This document shows positions 11,441 to 24,199 of a DNA stretch of 64,000 nucleotides, one piece after another; position 1 is the first letter of the stretch, and each line of letters starts with the position of its first letter. The notes under the pieces are model-generated. The model was given only the letters and a program-made list of their open reading frames with translations. It had not been told where the DNA came from and did not search any database. Origin of the DNA: Icerya purchasi. Lineage: Eukaryota; Arthropoda; Insecta; Hemiptera; Monophlebidae. The stretch spans positions 299,027,756 through 299,091,755 of the forward strand of contig CM077115.1 in assembly GCA_039619475.1 (NCBI GenBank), written 5' to 3'. A program made the translations under genes and the position numbers.

Positions 11441-13000
11441 AGTCGATAGGAAATTCTGAAAAAAAAAAACCAAAAAAAAAACTCTAAATAGTTTTTTCTA
11501 AAGTTTTGGCTGCGAAATAGGGATTGTAAGCACTATTTACCGCTGGCCACTTTATTAAATTTGTCTTTTTTTACTTTTGACCGGTTAATTTTTTTTTCAT
11601 TCTTTACATTTTTCGATTTAAATTATATTTTTGGAAATTTTTATTTTATTTCGATCCGTATCGTCTTGTGCATTGAAGTCGACCGAAACTACAGAGATGC
11701 CGGTTCAGCTGAAACCGAAATTCCCAAGTAACAATCAGGTGTGTTCGTCGCGAGCTGAAGTAGACGTTCTGCTGTAGTTGAGCATGGCTGGCGATGTAAC
11801 ACTTATGTTCGCAGCCTGTATGCACCGACTCGTCTTATATCGCAGGATATTTTACGTCAAATATACGTAAGTATAAATTTATTTTAATAAATTAGAATAA
11901 ATACCTCAAATTTAGGATTTTCGCATATAGCCTATCGTCAGCTGACAACACTAAAGTACACTCAGTTAAAACTACTGTATTGTTAACTGATGGTGGGCTA
12001 TGAAATGTTTTTCTTTAAATTGAATTACTTAAATTTATCGAAGTAATTTATATTTATTTTTGTAATTGTTGATAGGGGGAATTTATTTATTGCATACTTA
12101 TAAACTTTAACAAATAGGTTGACTCACCTATATTTTACATGCGCGCTTCAGTAACACTTATTTTTGGACAAAATCTAGTTTAATTGCGTCACAATTTAAT
12201 TACGACAAATGCACCAAATCAGACTGGTACACTAGCACACTAATTACATTAGATCGGCGTTAACATCGAGTACGTAAATTACGCTACGGAATAGCACGAA
12301 TTTGAAGTGATCCGAAATTTTCTTTAATGAATACTACCGGGTGACATGGCTAGCTACCTATTTTCTCGATAAATATTAGTCCCATCGGTGTATAAGCTGG
12401 ATATTGATATTGATATTATGGCGTTGTAGCCATAACTGGGTCTGAGAGAAATTCAATAATAAATTATTTCGTAAAGCCGTAAATTATTGCGTAATTCGGT
12501 GGGAATATTTAGAAAGTTAAAAACGTAAAATATGTATATTCAGTAAATAAAATTCCAAATACGAGTTGACAGATAATGCATAAGCCGGGGAATTGCGAGA
12601 TAAATTAGAATTAACAAAGAGACCAGAAATGTTTATTATTAATAGTATTATAGTGCAAAGTCGGAATTAGCGGTAAAAGGGAATTTTCAAAGTGTCGCGG
12701 ACAATGGCTTGTCGGAATGATAAGAGATCGAGGGAAGCCTGTGCTTCGGCCGAGGGCAGTATCTAAACAGATAGCGTTTACGCTGGTCCGAAAACGCGTC
12801 ATCTCGTGAGAGGCATTAAAATATCGTTAATTTTATTCACGTATGTGCCACAGTTCGTGTTCTCAAGTTAATCTAGTCAAAGCGAAATAAATTAATTGAG
12901 AAATAAATTAATTGAGAAATAAATAAAAAAATTAAATTATACCACGAATAGTCTAGTCAATTAAAAACCCTAGTCTTCACGCGAGCTACCGTTAATTTAA
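11441..13000. other. Non-coding stretch with a small inverted repeat and tandem repeat
   Basis: The second copy of the 8.2-kb dispersed repeat lies at about 11930-12080. It contains an inverted pair, ATAGCCTATCGTCAGCTGAC against its near-complement at about 11980-12002. A short tandem repeat of GAAATAAATTAATTGA lies at about 12886-12926. No gene is seen. Confidence 0.5.
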
Positions 13001-13159
13001 AAAAAAAAAAAAAAAAAAAACGGCTTAAAAGCTGCCGGAGATAAGAACGCCGATGATCAAGATCCATCGGAGGCGAATCATCCAAGCAGTACAGGTAGCG
13101 GAAACGATTTAAGGACAGCATCGTCCGGACCGGTGAAGATCCTGGAGGCGACGGACTAA
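13001..13159 (+). CDS. Possible 3' terminal coding exon (low confidence)
   Basis: After a 22-A run (about 12999-13020) the base composition shifts to GC-rich, and one frame is open from 13001 to a TAA at 13157-13159. It encodes lysines and then an acidic, polar tail, including GDKNADDQDPSEANHPSS and SGPVKILEATD. What follows looks like a 3' UTR, with several AATAAA/AATAATAAA-type signals at about 13340-13375. No clean splice acceptor precedes it, and the A run could instead be the tail of a retroposed sequence. I do not recognise the protein. Confidence 0.28.
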   Translation, partial: KKKKKKNGLKAAGDKNADDQDPSEANHPSSTGSGNDLRTASSGPVKILEATD

Positions 13160-16100
13160 ACAGGCCAGATTTTGTATTTTATTTAATGTTGTGAATATTT
13201 CGGTGTAGATGTGTATACGTATGTTTTGATTTATGTGTGAATAGTAATTCTTGTTATATATTTCGTGAGTTGGTATTATCTAGTTATTTGTCTTTTGGTG
13301 CAGCTGCATTTCCTTTTCGATATTGTGCGGCGATTTTATAATAATAAAAGAAATAATAATAAAAATAAATAATAATAATCACGAAATAAGTTTATTGTAT
13401 GAGCGTGGGTGTGAGATGTTCTCGGCCGACTAGGCAATCCCATTAAATTTATGTTTAAAAAAAAAAATATATATATAATAAATAAATAAATAAAATAAAA
13501 TGAATAACAAAAAGAAACGAGATTAACTGGTAAAAAAAAAAAATTATCGTAGTTTTATTGGGCCACTTCCGACGGAGCTGCGATAATATATACACATCAT
13601 TGATTGTTTCACTTAATGTTTCATAGGACGATTGAAGGCGAGATGTTTCCAGCGCCAACCATGTTTTTATAAGTAATGCTTTTTTCCGCAAACGCGGTTG
13701 TTGCTATTTACGGTTCTTAGCTTCAAGATTGTAAAATTTTCCTCATCTCTTCAAAATTTACACATCCGAGATAATTATTTCTTTCGTAATTGTTAATAGT
13801 TTAAGAGTTTTCAATTATTTTTAACACTTTTGCAACTGCTCACAAAATAAAACCTTTTTGTTTTTTAATATACATATATATATATATATATTTTTTTTTT
13901 TCCCCTTCTCCTCCTCGCGTGTGCTGTGTGCAACTACTATTACACAGCACATGCATGGAGCGAAGTAATTTAAATGTGCTGGATTAAACCGTTTGTTTAT
14001 TAATTGCTGTTGGGAACGCTTCCGTCGTTATAAGGTCGCTCGTAGATGTTGTAATCGATTATTTCGATAAAATTTTCTAATGATTCGGGAACCTTTTAAT
14101 GCGTCTACCGGTGAGGTATGGTTTGACTAAGCATGTAACTCTCGTCATAGCACTCTTTGTATAATCAGTTTGCACAGGAAATGTACTTTGGATGTGTCGT
14201 TACAGTAAACTTTCTGAATTCTTCAAATTCCATCAAGAAAGTTGGTCGATCTCGAAAAGGTGTTTGGAAACAGTGGCATCTAATAATTGGAAATTTTTGT
14301 AATACGTTGGATGACTAAAGAATGCGATTGAAGCATTTGTCTACTTCGTTACTGGCGTTGCGGACGCTGTTTTGCAAGTTCTGGGTTCAAATACGATGTA
14401 AAGAAGAAGAAAAGAAGAAAGAGGGACGTAAACTTTTACTGACAAAAAAAATCTACAAACGGCCAATATACAGCCAGCGCGGATTGTTTAAATTTCGGGC
14501 CCCTCGCGGTGCATGTGTAAAAAACGTTGTTGGATATAAACTCGAAGCATGGGAGAAAAAACTAACGAAAAAAATATTTGAACGAAAACGAAAAAGACAA
14601 ACAACGAAATAAAATAAGGCGATTCTGTACAATAGTTGGCGAGAAGCGGTCTGCTTTACAGCTGAATGGAATTAAGAAGTTTAATCTCGACGTATAAAGC
14701 AAAAGTAGGAGAAGAAAACAGAAAAAAAAACAAAAAAAAAAAAAAACGTTTTAAATTGATGCATAAAAATGTTAACGGAGATCACGATAATGACGTCAGT
14801 ATATATATATATACAGTCTACGGGCAAACGTGGACAATACGGTTTTGTAGTGGCCGTTCGGTTTCATGTTGTCGCGTATTAGCAGTTTGAGGAAAGTTTC
14901 ACTAAGCGATAGGTTGGACGGAAAAAAGAGAAAAACTTCAATTAAACTTTGTGTTGTTGGAATCATTAAAATCGTTATCAATACTTCCGAATGGTCATCG
15001 GCATGTGTTGGTTGCTCGCTTAGTTGGTTTTATAACGGTTTAGCACGCAATCGCTACATTACATAAGCAAAACGCAACTTGATGCCTTGAACCGATATGA
15101 CAAACCATTAACGTAGCGAACCCTTCAATTTCGACGAACGACCGTTTTCCAGCTTGATTGACAAAATGTCCTACTATTCCGTGTTGACCACTTTCTGTTC
15201 TATTATGTCGCATTCTGTTCTCGGCGCGATTTTTAAACAGTGCTCCGGACCATGCGGAATGTATTATTAAACGCATTCTTTCCCGCGAACATCTAATCTT
15301 TTACAACCTACATGTAGTTTCCACTAAGTCCATAATCTTAGATCGTCGAGATATCAACTAGTTGCGAGGCGTTACATGATTCAAGGGACACGGCAGTTCC
15401 CTTTCTTCCGATCATCATCTTATTCAGCGAAACGACGTCTCTCTTATAAAACGCTGTTCTTTTTACATAATTCCGCCTATTCATTCTTCTTTCCTTTTGA
15501 TGAACATCTTCCTCGGAGTAAGTCCTTAAAGTTTTTTACTTTTATGTCAATGTCCGAAAAACACGCTACAAAATTAGTTTTTCTCATTGGCGGAAAATTT
15601 TTTAAATATAGTGTGATCCGGTCGGTAGAAGTTCTTAAATTCGCAAAAACAGAAAAGTATTTATTCGTCGTTTGATTTTTTTTTGTTATACTCGGACGAT
15701 AAAAGTATGTAGCAGAAGCGAAACAGTGTTTGCGTTTAACTTTTAAGACGGATGAACGTTCAACTTCTGGCAGTCGCAGCTAGAAAAAAATCGCCTATGG
15801 CAGTGACGAGTAGTGATGGTCCAAAAATCGCAGCACTGCTATTTGTGTCACTGCTCCGACAAATGTGCAGCTGCAATTCGGAACAATGATCAGAAAGACG
15901 TTGCACACTGTTCCGACTATTGCTTCGAAAACGATGTGTCTCTTCTGTGGAATCTGCTCCTACTCATCCATCCAGGCGCACTTCACGCGTATACACAAAT
16001 CAAAACGTATAGCCAAACGAAATATGCTCGCGCTGCATGTTCTTTCTGTCGCACAATTTCCTTCATAATCACGTTTCTCATCTTATTCTCCGAGAATAAA

Positions 16101-19100
16101 ATGATATACGAACGATATAATACTTTTTCCTGTACTTTTTAAACATGTTGTTTACAGCTGCTATTAATAGTTTTTTATATACATTTTAATTATAAAATTT
16201 AAAAAAAAAAAAATCCATCCGTAATTGGGTTTAAACATATGTCAGCTGTCAGGGTAAAAATAAAAAATATTGTTTAGCAAAAAATCACCGCTCATTTCTA
16301 AGAACTGCTCCGGCAAAGTATAGCAGTTTTGTGCACAATTCACGGCAGTTATCGTACTTTGGTAAACATTTTTACACGTCCAGAGTAGCAGGCAAAACGG
16401 AAAAAATATCTCGTTATCAGAAATCGTTGCAAAGTCCCACGTACGTGATTTTTTAACGTGCATCAGTCCAATTACGGACTGAAATATTACAAGTCAAATT
16501 GAGCCTGGCAATATCGCATAATCGTACGATCATGTACCGATAATTATGTACCCCGCAATCGCCACAACGGTGACTTAAACGCTGTTGTATAGTAGACTGC
16601 TTTTTTCAAATCAGTAGGCAGTGCACTCATTTGCCGCGTCTAATGAATGCATTAAATTTCAAAGTTAAAATCGCCAGTTATTTGTTCCTGCGTTTTTAGT
16701 CCGTTTTTGCGTACTGACTGAAAGAGCACTATTATTATGGTTTGTCTGCGATTTTTTATCGCGTACAGTCATGATCTTTTATTTTGTTTACATTAACCTG
16801 CGTGTCGAAAAATTGGACCAGTGCATGTGGCTCGAAGTTATGGTAAAACGCGAGTGATGAAGAAAACTCACCGGTGAAGTGTATCGTACAAGATGGAACG
16901 ATTACGGATGAAGAATTCAGAGTTACTCTCGAAGCACTGCATTAAATAATAACGTAATAATAAAAAATTCCAAAAGGGGGGGGCGGTTTTTGTGACATAT
17001 TCATGGGCCAACCGCAGTCAACCGCATTTCAGTACGCACTCTCGCATTCACTATATATGTCCTTGTCCGGTTGCAGATTAGTCGCAAAAATAGTTTAATT
17101 TATCGCTTGGCCCTGTTAGAACACTCAACTGACAGAGTGGTTCGAAGTTTTACGCGTGTAGCGGCCACGGCGAGGAAAAATATACGTCAGAATAAAAGTG
17201 TCACCCGTTTAGACCGAGACAAATTCTTATATCGGCTACGATGAAGACATGCCGTGGTGGTCCGAAGGTTTTACTACGACATTAATAACTTGACGTGTTG
17301 AGAAGTGGGCCGAAAAAGGAAAGGATTGAAAACGCGAGTGCGAGCCAGATTGGAGGTAGTAGAGATTATGCACTGAAGAAAGCTGCAATGGCTACTGAAA
17401 AAAGGGGAAGATAAATAGTGACACTGTAAAGCTAAAGCTAATTAAATTATCGAAAATGGAATAGTGGCTTTTAAGGGAATTTCTTTTATTCCTCGCCATT
17501 TAACTGCGGTGTCGTGTCGATAAGATGACGGCTTCTGAATTTCACCTATCATCACAATCAAGTATCAATTTTTCCTCTTCCGAAATTGTGGATAAGCTGG
17601 CTGATGATTCGAGGTGCATACATTTTCCCGGGGCCCTTAAATTTTAATTTAATTTCAATCGTTGCTTCCACATATTTTCCGATCTTTATACACGCCTCTT
17701 AACCAACTGTTTAATGTTATTTTGTTGTTTTTTTTTTCTTTTTTCTATTAACTAATATTATTTTAATTTATGATGATTAAATCTGTTCACTAGCGCAGTA
17801 TGTATTTTATACTTATTAGACCCGATAGTACAAGTTTCATTAATCCCGTACGATATTTTCGGTATCTCTTATATCCGCTATATATGTACATAAGTATTCA
17901 TATTATAATACATTCAGTGTCAAAACTGGACTTCAAATTATTCGCATTTTTTTTTTTTTAGTGTAAACTCGTCTTTCTCATACTTCAGATTGTAGTACCC
18001 TGTAATGAAAAAATAAAGCCTTTTTAAAAATATAATTTTTCTCCTGTGAGTCATTTGTGCTGTAGGAATTTATTTTATTAATGATATTTGAATGTCCGAT
18101 ATTTCCCATACTTGTATATTTTTTGTTTCTAATTTATTCAAATTTTAGCTTTTTCGATAACTGAGATTTTAACCTATTAAAGTAATCGTTAATTGAAAGT
18201 TTTTTTTCATCGGGAATTTTTGAAATGCCTTCTCTTGATATCGTAATACTGCTTGGTTAAATTTACTCTTTCACGCTAAATTAAAAAAAAAAAAAACGTG
18301 TACGGTTGTACGAAAGTAGTCATGCTTCTGGCATGTATATCTCCGTATTTTAATGCAACATTTCTTCCCGGTTCAGATCCTAATCCGGAAGAACGATGAA
18401 AATCCAGGTTTCGCGAAAAACGTCACTTTTAATGAAAATAATGCATCATACAGTGGCACCAACCTCATTTCAAAAATAATATGTTTTATTGTACATCTGC
18501 GGCTTTATTTATTGACTTTTTAAGTATTTTTGTTAAACATAATTTTATTTATGGCCATTGATTCTAATATAAATTTGAAGTTAAAGATGTTATATTAGTG
18601 AAATTAATTTGCGTTTATTCATAAATAATTAATGTTATACATAAATGTGAATATAGCGAATAAAATTCGGTTTTAACATAATTTATCATTATTAGTAATT
18701 TTTGGACATTGATTTATTATTAGCAGTTTACAAGCCCGTTTACGGAAGTAAAAAATACTTATAATGAAATATATTTTTTAATGTGTTCTACTTATCTACC
18801 ATTCCACTAAAGAACATTTAACGTGTAATATATTATCGTCAAAATAAACATATCTTAAGAGTTTGCGCAATGATAATTGACAGTTACGATACTTGCAATA
18901 TTCGTAGTTTTTCATAATTAAAAAAAAAAACAATTAATAAAATGTGACAATTCACCCAAAAATTATCATATTCATTTTATTGTTAGGTTATTCGGATGAA
19001 TAATTTTTTGCTGTAGTCTATTGATTTATTTTTTTGCAGAAACAAAATGTTATAAATTCAACAAGTCCCCCCATACAGAAAACAAATAGTAGACAGTAGT

Positions 19101-19134
19101 ACAAATTTATCATAACTTTTGTTATTATTTATTA
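13160..19134. other. Long non-coding stretch
   Basis: Several ORFs of 60-109 codons occur, but all are rich in homopolymer residues or lack domains. A (TA)n tract lies at about 13869-13902. It is followed by a small hairpin at about 13920-13950 (GTGCTGTGT against ACACAGCAC). No supported gene, RNA gene or transposon was found between 14 and 19 kb. Confidence 0.45.
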
Positions 19135-20080
19135 TTTTTTTCCCTGGTGGCGCCCATGCACCATTTTTAACTACAATGGTTATTACAGCACATGGGCCAG
19201 GGTAAAAAGGCTATTTCATAATTTAGTTATTAAGTTGTTGGTCCTAAGAAAACCGAGTAGCATTTGTATGCGCGCTGGGTCATTTGACAGTACCGTTGAA
19301 AGTGGAACAACGGCAAAAGCGAAGCTGGCGAACGCGCTGCACATTGTTGTAACAGGTGTTCTACCGAAGGATAAGAAGATCCGGAACAGAAAGTGCACCC
19401 ATATGGGAAAATGGTACCTTTAAGCATATAATTGTGTGAGACCGCCGTATGGCCAACTCGCAACCGATTTAACATATTGTCGACGCGTAAGGTAAAGAGA
19501 AGGGAACCATGGATCAGCCGTAAATTATATGCTCTTCATAAAAGATCGATCCTTTTGTCACATGCTGATCCACTTAGCCATCATACGTTCATGGAAATAA
19601 ATCTTCACTTTGCAGATTGGTGGCGCTGCAAACGGCATTGGTACGAGCAGAGCTGATTTGGACGCCATGTCAACTCGCTCGTTGCCTTGAATTCCTCTAT
19701 GACTCGGCACCCACAGGAGCGTTAGCTGATTTCTTGCTTGATGTAGCAGCTTCAACGTATAATTGACTTTCAGGACTAAGATATTCATGTTGTTCTGTCA
19801 GGAAATCGCTTTTAGAGAAGCCGAAGAGTCAGTCATTAAAAGTATGCTTCTATCTATACACCCTGACTCCAAACAAGTTACGAGGCTACTTTATACGGCG
19901 TACAATTCTGCATCCTGTACCGAGCGATAATCATTTAGATGCAACGAAGTGATTTCACCACCGATTTCATATGCGCACGTGGTTGAAGATGGGGAAATTT
20001 GCGGGTCTGCTTTGGAAGCATCAGTGCATATGCGTGCGAAGAGTTGAGATAACTATTGATTTTTTCGGCAACAATTCGAT
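19135..20080 (-). mobile_element. I-like non-LTR retrotransposon, 5'-truncated (RNase H and C-terminus)
   Basis: On the minus strand a decayed RNase H domain is readable. It has CTDASK (near 20030), DAELYAV (near 19900), TDSSASLKAIS (near 19825) and WVPSHRGIQGNERVD (near 19690), so the Asp-Glu-Asp-Asp set can still be traced. Next come LNRLRVGHTAVSHN and a C-terminal Cys/His finger (CTFC ... PSVEHLLQQC, 19420-19340), and the protein ends near 19216 with ITKL. Frameshifts and an in-frame stop break it. The 3' UTR holds a hairpin (19142-19202) and the copy ends in a short A tail (T run 19135-19141 on plus). Wording and end match the element at 39.3-40.8 kb. The RT and endonuclease are absent, as expected from 5' truncation. 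Confidence 0.82.
19142..19202 (-). other. 3' UTR hairpin of the I-like element
   Basis: On the plus strand CCCTGG plus CCCATG (separated by a 5-nt bulge) pair with CATGGG plus CCAGGG around a loop of about 32 nt. The loop sequence is nearly the same as in the hairpin at 39298-39344, but the stem arms differ and still pair, which suggests a conserved RNA structure near the 3' end. Confidence 0.6.
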
Positions 20081-20187
20081 ACGATGCAAACATTTATTTT
20101 ATATTTTACAAAATTTTTTAGCCGGTCTGTTTGAACCCACATATATCTTTTTCCTTAACTACAGAGGCCTGTGTGACAAAAAAAACA

Positions 20188-20322
20188 ACATATACAATAT
20201 ACAATATATAATATATAATATATAATATACAATATATAATATATAATATATAATATATGATATATAATATATAATATACATATATAATATATAATATATA
20301 ATATATAATATACATATATTCT
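20188..20322. repeat. TATAATATA-type microsatellite
   Basis: About 135 bp of short TATAATATA/ACAATATA units. The ORFs on the minus strand here consist of Ile/Tyr repeats and are artefacts. Confidence 0.9.
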
Positions 20323-23200
20323 TCTGACCGGATTTAATAGCCGCTAAATATTTAATTAATAATTTGTTTTGCAAATATTCAAATTACGTTTAATTCACCT
20401 AATTTGCTCTTCTTATGTCGTAGATCGTCCAGTTTCTTTTTTGCTCACATACACATAAACCTCCCTAAGAATAATCTGCATATTTATTTAATTACCCAAG
20501 TTAACAAATATCATCTCATTTAAGATAAACTAATACGTGCTGAATAGAAAACGAAAATATTTAATGTTTAAATTGTAATTATAATTAAAATTAAAACTTT
20601 CAAATTTACATAATCAAAATGAAGAATTAAAAACTGCAAAAACAACTAGGTGGAGCATCGAAACATAAAGGGAAAGTTGTACGAATGAAAACTTTATAAA
20701 GTATTGATGAAATTGCGCACGTTCGAACCGAATTCCCCCCGCATTCACGATGTAGTTTAGCCGAGATAGGAAACTATTTCCTATGCCGTTTCGATATCTG
20801 TTTCCGTACGGTTTTGTTGTAAGTCAATTTTCACGCCGAATTAACTATAGTGAATTATAAAGTAATCAGATGTAACAATGGCAGTTACCACTTTGCTGGA
20901 ACATTCGACGAGCAGACAGATCGAAAACTTCTTTCAATACTATACGTACTAATTGTAAGTTCATCTTTTTTCGCTTCGGCTAATAAATAAACAACATGCA
21001 TATCTATACCAGTACACACATGTACACACATCGTATATGTATACATCGGAATAAGCGAAAAATAGTTTTTCATTCGTCCGTTGAAAAAGAACCATAGAAA
21101 CAAAGAATTATTCGCTAAAACGCTTTCTTTTTTTCTTCCATTTTTTCTCTCTTCCAGTTATACTACGGAGCTTCATTATTATGAACTCGACTAAGCAAGT
21201 TCCCTTTTGTAATCTCGTTTAAGTTGCCCGTTTAACAGATTATTCCGCCGAATTCCGGGCACATCTCTCGTAGTTTCTGGCGCTATAGAAAAACAAAATT
21301 CCTCGCCGCCGTTCCAGTAAGTGCGCGCGCGCGAACATACTATACATAAACGGGGATAGCTTCGTGTATGGAATATGAAGTTTTCGAGCCGAGTGACCGT
21401 TGGTCAGGGCGCCAGTGGAAATTCCAGGCAAGTGAAAATAAAACGGGGTGCCGTTTGTGCCGCTGCTGCTGCTGCTGCTGCTGGAAGAGTTTTTGAAAAA
21501 TGGAGAAAGAACGGGTTAAAGTAAAAATATTATTATCGTTTCCAGTTGCAAAGTATGCGAATTGCTCAGCGACGGATTAGCAGAGGAACGCACGAACGGT
21601 CTGTGGGAGTCGGTTAAAATTTCTATTTAGAGAAGTGCGGACGTAAAAAATTCAAAGAACCGTCCGGGCTCGGTAAATAGAATTGTTTGCTGCAAACAAT
21701 GCGCCATCGTTGACATATCCACTTCTCCAGAACTCGCTTTCATCTCGTTCCATTCTATTCCTTCGCTACTGTTCCAGTTTTTTTTCCGCTTTTCAATTAT
21801 ACGTGCCGACTTTTTATTCCTCTCTTTCTTCCCCCGTTACTATCATTATTTCACCTTTGCTTCTTTTTTTCCGTTTGTTTGTTTTTTTCTCCTCTCTACC
21901 TTTTTTTTCCTTTCGTTTTTCCTCGCATTTCCTCTTCTAACTTTGGTCTCCGGGCAGCAAAACGAAATGTTCCTTTTAAAGTAAATTTGCATTTATAAAT
22001 ATTTATGTTGTTCCGAAAAGATTATATTATATACACGTAGTATAATGTTAGCCGAGCGAGTAATTTTTCACAGTACTCTACCGTTGTCGTGTCGCTGCCA
22101 TTGTCTTCGTTGTCCTTGTCGTTCTTGTTGTTGTTGCTGTTGCGGCTTTACGAATTTCGAAGGATTTTTTCTTTTTTTTTTTTTTTTTTACTTATCCACA
22201 CTCATTCTCTGCAATTCGCGTATTATCGCTATTAAGAAGAGTGTAAACAAACAATTCTGAAACCTCTAAACCCGAAAACGTACTGAGCAGTCAATCTGGG
22301 CCGCTCTCCGTTCATTTCCATCGCGCTTGATTATATATTCGCTAGCATAAATTATCCGAGCTGTTCGAAGGAAATAAGACGTATGCAAAGTCACTGACGA
22401 GCTACTGCGCTCCAAATTTCCTGGGAACCCTAAAGGCTATCATGAAACAATTAATATCGCGGTCACTTCCAGATGTAAGCGAGGCTAATTCTTAAAAAAA
22501 AAAACCCTTTTTATTTACTTTTTTTTTTTTTCGGTTTTCCGATAGGAATAACTTAAAAACAATTCACGTTGTTAAAATTCGATTTTAACAACTTGACGAG
22601 CATCATCCGATTGTGTATATTTTATAAGCCATCTAACCTCGTTAATTTTCATCTACTCCGGTGGAATTCAATATCAAAAAGTATTGGTCCGTTTTTTTTT
22701 TTGTTTTTTTTTTTTTTCTTTTTGGTTTTAAATTTAGGAGGTTGCTAAAAATTTACACAAATTTTATAGAACCGTGCTTTAACATTCAAAAACAAAAAAA
22801 AAGGACATTTCCAGTTAGAGTTAGCGCGCTAATTTGATTCATAAATAATTCGATACATTACTTAAATGAAGTATTTATTTTTGATGAAAATTCATTAAAA
22901 AGTATAAAAATAATTACTCGATAAGAAGATTTTACAGTGAAGTCAAGATGACGATACTATGATAATTTTTTATAGAACATTAATACTGATTAGAATAACT
23001 ATATATTACAGTATCTAGAAACAATTTAATGAATATTTTAATTATTATTTCAATTTGAAATTGGTTCTGACTTCAAAACCGTTAAAGTGTTGTATAAAAA
23101 TTGTACTAAATTTGATTACCCGTTTATGCCTGTGGTGGTAGCACAGATAGGGCGCAAAATATGCAACGTTTAAATACGGATTTCGGTGGAACTAATATAA
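20323..23200. other. Non-coding stretch with simple repeats
   Basis: The stretch is AT-rich with a GC-richer island at about 21230-21500 that contains a (GCT)n tract (about 21461-21484). Several T-rich runs follow at 21.7-22.8 kb. No supported gene is seen. Confidence 0.5.
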
Positions 23201-23204
23201 AGAC

Positions 23205-23545
23205 TAAAAGTAAAATTATAGCTTAAAATACTAAAACCAGATATGTTTCATATGTAAGACGCGCTAAAAATCGTAAAGTAATTTAAATTGTTTTACAATA
23301 CTGACATGAAGAGGTGGACATGAATAATTAATTTCAATTCAAAATAAAGCATGGGGTGGTTTAGCATCATTTACATTTGTTGAGAGACTGCGTATGACTA
23401 CCGATAAAATCACCCCGTGCTTTATTTTGAATTGAAATTAATTATACGTGTCTCAGTATTGTAAAAGAATTTGTAATTTTATTCTTTTCAGCGCATCGTA
23501 TATATAAAACATCTGTTTTTAGTTTTTTAAATTATAATCTTTTTT
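23205..23545. mobile_element. Foldback (long inverted repeat) element
   Basis: The left arm (about 23205-23370) includes TAATTTCAATTCAAAATAAA followed by GCATGGGGTG, and its inverted copy lies at about 23405-23545. The central spacer is only about 40 nt. Arms are about 150 bp with scattered mismatches. There is no ORF and no clear target duplication. It resembles a foldback or palindromic MITE. Confidence 0.7.
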
Positions 23546-24190
23546 TTTTTCTTCTGTGAACTGAGCAAGCGGTTCGTGCGAATTGAACGAAGTCGTTGCA
23601 AAAGAGTATATCTCGTTGGTTTTTTCATCTCTATCCAGCCATCAACTTTAATTTGGGGGGTATTCGTCCATTCCAGGATGCCGCTGCTGGCTAGAAAAAT
23701 TCCCTTATATCAACGATATAGAGTTCTATTTTAATTTCCGCCTTTCCTCCCGCATACTTTACAATATCGCATAAATCTCATGACCTTAACTACAGTATTA
23801 CGTCACTCACTTGACATCTCGCAGTCGTATCTTCAATAATTCACCAAGAATTGATTCGACAGCAGCGTCAGATATTCCGGTCATATCGAAATATTAACCC
23901 ATGGTGCCATATTCCTGAGACCGGTATGTTTTGTATGGTGCGACGAATCGAACGTTCATGATTTCTCTTGAAGCATCAGCATTCACTGCGGAGGATGATA
24001 GTACGTGTTATTTTATCTTGAACGTTATTGGTGCTCGTCGAAAGATTTGTATTTTGCAACGACGGTAAAAGCAACCGAGGGCATCGACTCGAAGTCAACA
24101 ACAGGGAAAGAAACTAGATTTTAATATGATTACGAATTGAGGAAAGGAGCAGACAATCGTAGGAACTATACGAGGATGCAGGAAGTGAAA
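23546..24190. other. Non-coding stretch
   Basis: No supported gene. The sequence becomes purine-rich on the plus strand toward 24.1 kb, where the next retroelement remnant begins. Confidence 0.45.
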
Positions 24191-24199
24191 AAATAAACG

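Noticed and set aside
15865..16068. Apparent zinc finger (CLFCGIC ... HFTRIH)
   Set aside because: Spacing between the Cys pair and the His pair is too short for a C2H2 finger, and the surrounding frame has no other support.
20118..20374. Minus-strand ORFs of Ile/Tyr repeats
   Set aside because: They are translations of a TATAATATA microsatellite.
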